Below the pieces are notes generated by a model. It was not told the origin of the DNA and did no database searches. It saw only the letters and a list, made by a program, of their open reading frames with translations. From positions 1 to 34,177 of the forward strand of contig NZ_WELK01000019.1 of NCBI RefSeq assembly GCF_009799925.1: a DNA stretch of 34,177 nucleotides. The letters are read 5' to 3'. Positions 31,164 to 34,177 of the stretch are shown in pieces. Position 1 is the first letter of the stretch; every line of letters begins with the position of its first letter. The translations under genes were made by a program, and so were the position numbers. Source of the stretch: Pseudomonas sp. R-28-1W-6 (GTDB taxonomy: Bacteria > Pseudomonadota > Gammaproteobacteria > Pseudomonadales > Pseudomonadaceae).

Positions 31164-32501
31164 ATGGCCACACTCATGATCCATACCCAAAGCTCCTCCG
31201 CCGCGGCCCAGGCCGCTTCCCAGGGCGGTATCGGCAGCAAGATCCGCGGCGCCTTCGCCGTCGGCAAGACCCGCTGGGGCATGCTCGCCCTGGTGTTCTT
31301 CGCCACCACCCTGAACTACATCGACCGTGCCGCACTGGGCATCATGCAGCCGATCCTGGCCAAGGAGATGAGCTGGACGGCGATGGACTACGCCAACATC
31401 AACTTCTGGTTCCAGGTCGGCTATGCCGTCGGTTTCCTGCTGCAGGGCCGCTTCATCGACAAGGTCGGCGTCAAGCGCGCCTTCTTCCTGGCCGTGCTGT
31501 GCTGGAGCCTGGCCACCGGCGCCCACGGCCTGGCCACTTCGGCGGTCGGCTTCATGCTCTGCCGCTTCATCCTCGGCCTGACCGAGGCCGCCAACTACCC
31601 GGCCTGCGTGAAGACCACGCGGACCTGGTTCCCGGCGGGCGAGCGGGCGATCGCCACCGGCATCTTCAACGCCGGCACCAACGTCGGCGCCATGCTGACC
31701 CCCGCGCTGTTGCCGTTGATCCTCACGGTCTGGGGCTGGCAGGCGGCCTTCATCGCCATGGGCCTGCTGGGCGGCGTCTGGCTGGTATTCTGGGCACTCA
31801 AGTACTACAACCCGGAAGAACACCCCAGCGTCAAACAGAGCGAGCTGGACTACATCAACCGGGAAGCCGAGCCGGAGGCGGTCAAGGTACCGCTCAGCAC
31901 CATCCTGCGCATGCGCGGCACCTGGGCCTTCGCCGTGGCCTTCGCGATCACCGCGCCGGTGTTCTGGTTCTACCTGTACTGGCTGCCGCCGTTCCTCAAC
32001 CAGCAGTACAACCTGGGCATCAGCGTGACCCAGATGGGCATCCCGCTGATGCTGATCTGGCTGACCGCCGACTTCGGCAGCATCGGTGGCGGCATCCTCT
32101 CGTCCTGGCTGATCGGCCGCGGCATGCGCGCCACCACCGCCCGCCTGCTGTCGATGCTGGCCTTCGCCTGCACCATAGTCGGCGTGGTGTTCGCCGCCAA
32201 CGCCAGCAACCTGTGGGTCGCGGTGCTGGCGATTTCCCTGGCCGTCGGCGCGCACCAGGCCTGGACCGCCAACATCTGGAGCCTGGTCATGGACTACACG
32301 CCCAAGCACATGATGAGCACCGTGTTCGGCTTCGGCGGCATGTGTGCGGCGATTGGCGGCATGTTCATGACCCAGATCGTCGGCCACGTGCTGACCGCCA
32401 CCAACAACAACTATGCCGTGCTGTTCACCCTGATCCCGACCATGTACTTCCTGGCCCTGACCTGGTTGTACTTCATGGCCCCGCGCAAGCTCAGCGCCTG
32501 A
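31164..32501 (+). CDS. MFS permease of the anion:cation symporter type, probable quinate/shikimate uptake
   Basis: The product is a 445-residue inner-membrane permease with about 12 hydrophobic segments. It resembles the anion:cation symporter (ACS) group, for example hexuronate and aromatic acid carriers. NYIDRAALGIMQPILAKEM lies in the first segment, and LGLTEAANYPACVKTTRTWFP around segment 4 carries the group signature. The hydrophilic central loop spans about residues 215-245. It is followed by an OprD-type porin and is divergent from quiC, so uptake of quinate or shikimate is likely. The start may be 31164 or the ATG at 31176; neither has a good Shine-Dalgarno sequence. Confidence 0.85.
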   Translation: MATLMIHTQSSSAAAQAASQGGIGSKIRGAFAVGKTRWGMLALVFFATTLNYIDRAALGIMQPILAKEMSWTAMDYANINFWFQVGYAVGFLLQGRFIDKVGVKRAFFLAVLCWSLATGAHGLATSAVGFMLCRFILGLTEAANYPACVKTTRTWFPAGERAIATGIFNAGTNVGAMLTPALLPLILTVWGWQAAFIAMGLLGGVWLVFWALKYYNPEEHPSVKQSELDYINREAEPEAVKVPLSTILRMRGTWAFAVAFAITAPVFWFYLYWLPPFLNQQYNLGISVTQMGIPLMLIWLTADFGSIGGGILSSWLIGRGMRATTARLLSMLAFACTIVGVVFAANASNLWVAVLAISLAVGAHQAWTANIWSLVMDYTPKHMMSTVFGFGGMCAAIGGMFMTQIVGHVLTATNNNYAVLFTLIPTMYFLALTWLYFMAPRKLSA

Positions 32502-32593
32502 TCCCCGGGAGGCCTGGCGACAGGCCTCCAGCGCCCCGCTCCCGACGCTCACCGACCTGCGGCACGCAGGCCGGCCGGGCTCTGCACGCCCGG

Positions 32594-32604
32594 AACAACA
32601 ACAA
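32594..32604 (+). promoter_or_regulatory. Hfq/Crc-type AANAANAA motif before the porin gene
   Basis: AACAACAACAA lies 20-30 bases before the porin start. It contains the AANAANAA motif of Hfq/Crc targets. The motif suggests that uptake is shut off at the translation level when preferred carbon sources are present. Confidence 0.5.
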
Positions 32605-32623
32605 TATCGAGGCAAGATCGACC

Positions 32624-33880
32624 ATGAACCACCTGCATAGCCGCACCCTGCTCGCCGCCCCGCTGACCCTGGCCATCTGCCTGGCCGCCCTGCCCGCAGC
32701 TGCCGCCGAAGGCGGTTTCAGCGAAGACGCCAAGGTCGGCCTGAACCTGCGCAACTTCTACATGAACCGGAACTTCGTCGGCGACTCGACGCAGAACTAC
32801 GCCGAGGAATGGACCCAGAACTTCATCCTCGACGCCCGCTCCGGCTACACCCGCGGCACCGTCGGCTTCGGCCTCGACGTGCTCGGCCTGTACTCGCTCA
32901 AGCTCGATGGCGGCCGCGGCACCGCCGGCACCCAGTTGCTGCCGGTGCACGACAGCGGCCCGGCCGACGACTTCGGCCGCCTGGCCGTGGCCGGCAAGAT
33001 GAAGCTGTCCCATACCGAGCTGAAAGTCGGCGAATGGATGCCGGTGCTGCCGATCCTGCGCTCCGACGACGGCCGTTCGCTGCCGCAGACCTTCCGCGGC
33101 GGCCAGCTCACCTCCCAGGAAATCACTGGCCTGACCCTCTACGGTGGCCAGTTCGACGGCAACAGCCCGCGTGACGACGGCAGCATGGAAGACCTGTGGA
33201 TGAACGGCAAAGCCGCCTTCACCTCCGACGAGTTCAACTTCGCCGGCGGCGAATACGCCTTCAACGACAAGCGCACCCTGGTCGGCGTCTGGTATGCCGA
33301 ACTGGCCGACATCTACCAGCAGCAGTTCTTCAACCTGGTGCACAGCCAGCCGCTGGGCGACTGGGTGCTGGGCGCCAACCTGGGTTACTTCAACGGCCAG
33401 GAAAACGGCAACCAGCTGGCCGGCGAGCTGGATAACCAGACGGTCTACGCCCTGCTCTCGGCCAAGACCGGCAACCACACCGTCTATGTCGGCCTGCAGA
33501 AGCTCAGCGGCGACGACGCCTGGATGCGCGTCAACGGCACCAGCGGCGGCACCCTGGCCAACGACAGCTACAACAGCAGCTACGACAACGCCGAGGAGCG
33601 CTCCTGGCAACTGCGCTACGACTACAACCTGGCGGGCTGGAACCTGCCCGGCATGACCTTCATGACGCGCTACATCAGCGGCGACAACGTGCACACCGCC
33701 AGCGTGACCGACGGCGAGGAATGGGGCCGCGAGTCCGAACTGGCCTACGTGGTGCAGGACGGCTCGCTGAAGAACCTGTCGCTCAAATGGCGCAACTCGA
33801 CCCTGCGCCGCGACTGGCAAGGCAGCAAGAGCTTCGACGAGAACCGCCTGATCATCAGCTACCCCTTCTCCCTGCTCTGA
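32624..33880 (+). CDS. OprD-family outer-membrane porin
   Basis: The product is 418 residues long with a clear signal peptide: positive MNHLHSRT, hydrophobic LLAAPLTLAICLAALP, and cleavage near AAAAEGG. The mature part shows the OprD pattern: an N-terminal NLRNFYMNRNF segment, FGLDVLGLYSLKLDGG, GEWMPVLPILRSDDGRSLPQ (the basic-ladder region), and a C-terminal NRLIISYPFSLL strand. OprD-type channels admit small carboxylates. Its place after the MFS permease suggests quinate, shikimate or protocatechuate. A longer frame from 31499 is antisense-free read-through inside the MFS gene. Two terminators follow. Confidence 0.9.
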   Translation: MNHLHSRTLLAAPLTLAICLAALPAAAAEGGFSEDAKVGLNLRNFYMNRNFVGDSTQNYAEEWTQNFILDARSGYTRGTVGFGLDVLGLYSLKLDGGRGTAGTQLLPVHDSGPADDFGRLAVAGKMKLSHTELKVGEWMPVLPILRSDDGRSLPQTFRGGQLTSQEITGLTLYGGQFDGNSPRDDGSMEDLWMNGKAAFTSDEFNFAGGEYAFNDKRTLVGVWYAELADIYQQQFFNLVHSQPLGDWVLGANLGYFNGQENGNQLAGELDNQTVYALLSAKTGNHTVYVGLQKLSGDDAWMRVNGTSGGTLANDSYNSSYDNAEERSWQLRYDYNLAGWNLPGMTFMTRYISGDNVHTASVTDGEEWGRESELAYVVQDGSLKNLSLKWRNSTLRRDWQGSKSFDENRLIISYPFSLL

Positions 33881-33886
33881 GCCTGC

Positions 33887-33911
33887 CGCGGCGGCTAAGC
33901 GCCGCGTTTTT
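33887..33911 (+). terminator. Intrinsic terminator 1 after the porin gene
   Basis: CGCGGCG and CGCCGCG form a perfect 7-bp stem around a six-base loop, followed by five T. It starts six bases after the porin stop. Confidence 0.75.
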
Positions 33912-33936
33912 CCTCGGCTGTTCCAGCAGCCCCTCG

Positions 33937-33962
33937 GCCCGTCCTCGCGACGGGCTTTTTTT
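33937..33962 (+). terminator. Intrinsic terminator 2 after the porin gene
   Basis: GCCCGTC and GACGGGC form a perfect 7-bp stem around CTCGC, followed by seven T. It is a textbook terminator and backs up the one 26 bases before it. Confidence 0.9.
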
Positions 33963-34121
33963 GTGCGAAAGCCGCCCACTCGCTCTGGCCGGAACAACAT
34001 TCAATAACATATCGAGCGCTAGACCGGTCAGCGGCAGGCTCGGTCGTGAAACGGGCCACAGACCCAGGCCGACGCCACCTGAGCGCACGGAAAATCCCGG
34101 CGCCGGACAAATCGCAGGCAG

Positions 34122-34146
34122 AAAAAAAGCCCCGCCGAGGCGAGGC
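34122..34146 (-). terminator. Minus-strand terminator for a gene beyond the right edge
   Basis: On the minus strand GCCTCGCC pairs with GGCGGGGC (one wobble), followed by seven T. It implies a minus-strand gene entering from the right. Confidence 0.7.
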
Positions 34147-34168
34147 TTGTTTCAGCGGTTCAACCGGC

Positions 34169-34177
34169 TCAGAACTG
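34169..34177 (-). CDS. Possible 3' end of a minus-strand gene cut by the window edge
   Basis: The last bases read CAG TTC TGA on the minus strand, that is Gln-Phe-stop, 22 bases before the terminator at 34122-34146. A final Phe is usual in outer-membrane proteins, so another porin is possible. Only two codons are visible. Confidence 0.25.
   Translation of the reverse strand, partial: QF

Noticed and set aside
30942..32615. A 557-codon minus-strand frame opposite the MFS gene
   Set aside because: It has the same shadow composition (Gly, Gln, Ala, His rich), while the plus strand encodes a complete MFS protein.
31499..33880. A 793-codon frame that would fuse part of the MFS region to the porin
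   Set aside because: The extra part is an off-frame reading of the MFS gene. A signal peptide begins at 32624, which fixes the real start.
32549..34000. A 483-codon minus-strand frame opposite the porin gene
   Set aside because: It is a shadow of the OprD-type gene and runs through two plus-strand terminators.

Overview
The window looks like a chromosomal segment of a Pseudomonas species. The GC content is high. The conserved block thrS-infC-rpmI-rplT-pheS-pheT-ihfA-MerR gene-tRNA-Pro has the Pseudomonas order, and the protocatechuate (pca) genes, the fused quiC and an OprD-type porin are all of Pseudomonas type. The pca gene order differs from P. aeruginosa PAO1 as I remember it, so I do not name a species.

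Layout. (1) Positions 1-6300 hold an accessory-looking acyl/lipid-type cluster: a dihydrolipoamide dehydrogenase gene broken by a one-base frameshift, a Bcr/CflA-type MFS efflux gene, a PaaI-type thioesterase, a thiolase, a TetR regulator and a short-chain dehydrogenase. (2) Positions 6600-14110, all on the minus strand, hold translation genes: thrS, infC with a probable non-AUG start, rpmI, rplT, pheS, pheT, ihfA, a small MerR-type regulator and tRNA-Pro(GGG). (3) Positions 14556-25871, all on the minus strand, hold the whole protocatechuate branch of the beta-ketoadipate pathway. In transcription order it reads pcaQ, pcaH, pcaG, an AFG1/ZapE-like ATPase, an AEC-family permease, pcaR, pcaI/catI, pcaJ/catJ, pcaF, pcaB, pcaD, pcaC. 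(4) Positions 26195-33962 hold quinate/shikimate supply genes: aroQ and a quinate/shikimate dehydrogenase (plus strand), a TetR regulator and the fused 3-dehydroshikimate dehydratase quiC (minus strand), then an MFS uptake permease and an OprD-type porin (plus strand).

How it fits together. Porin and MFS permease would bring in quinate or shikimate. The NAD(P)-type dehydrogenase, AroQ and QuiC would convert these to protocatechuate. PcaHG, PcaB, PcaC, PcaD, PcaIJ and PcaF would then give succinyl-CoA and acetyl-CoA. Regulatory sites link the modules. PcaR-type boxes lie before pcaI, before pcaR and, with the same two-box spacing as at pcaR, between quiC and the uptake genes. A shared TetR-type operator lies before aroQ and quiC. 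A 16-base PcaQ-type element lies before both pcaH and pcaQ. Hfq/Crc-type AANAANAA motifs lie at the starts of aroQ, pcaR and the porin gene.

The most unusual structure is a pair of 142-bp inverted-repeat elements, about 73% identical. One sits 37 bases upstream of pcaH and the other 50 bases upstream of quiC. Each folds end to end into a hairpin, and the two copies differ by compensating base pairs. Other points worth a second look are the ATPase and permease genes inserted in the pcaHG operon, the broken lpd gene, a structured possible small RNA before thrS, and a hairpin-rich spacer where pcaT would be expected.
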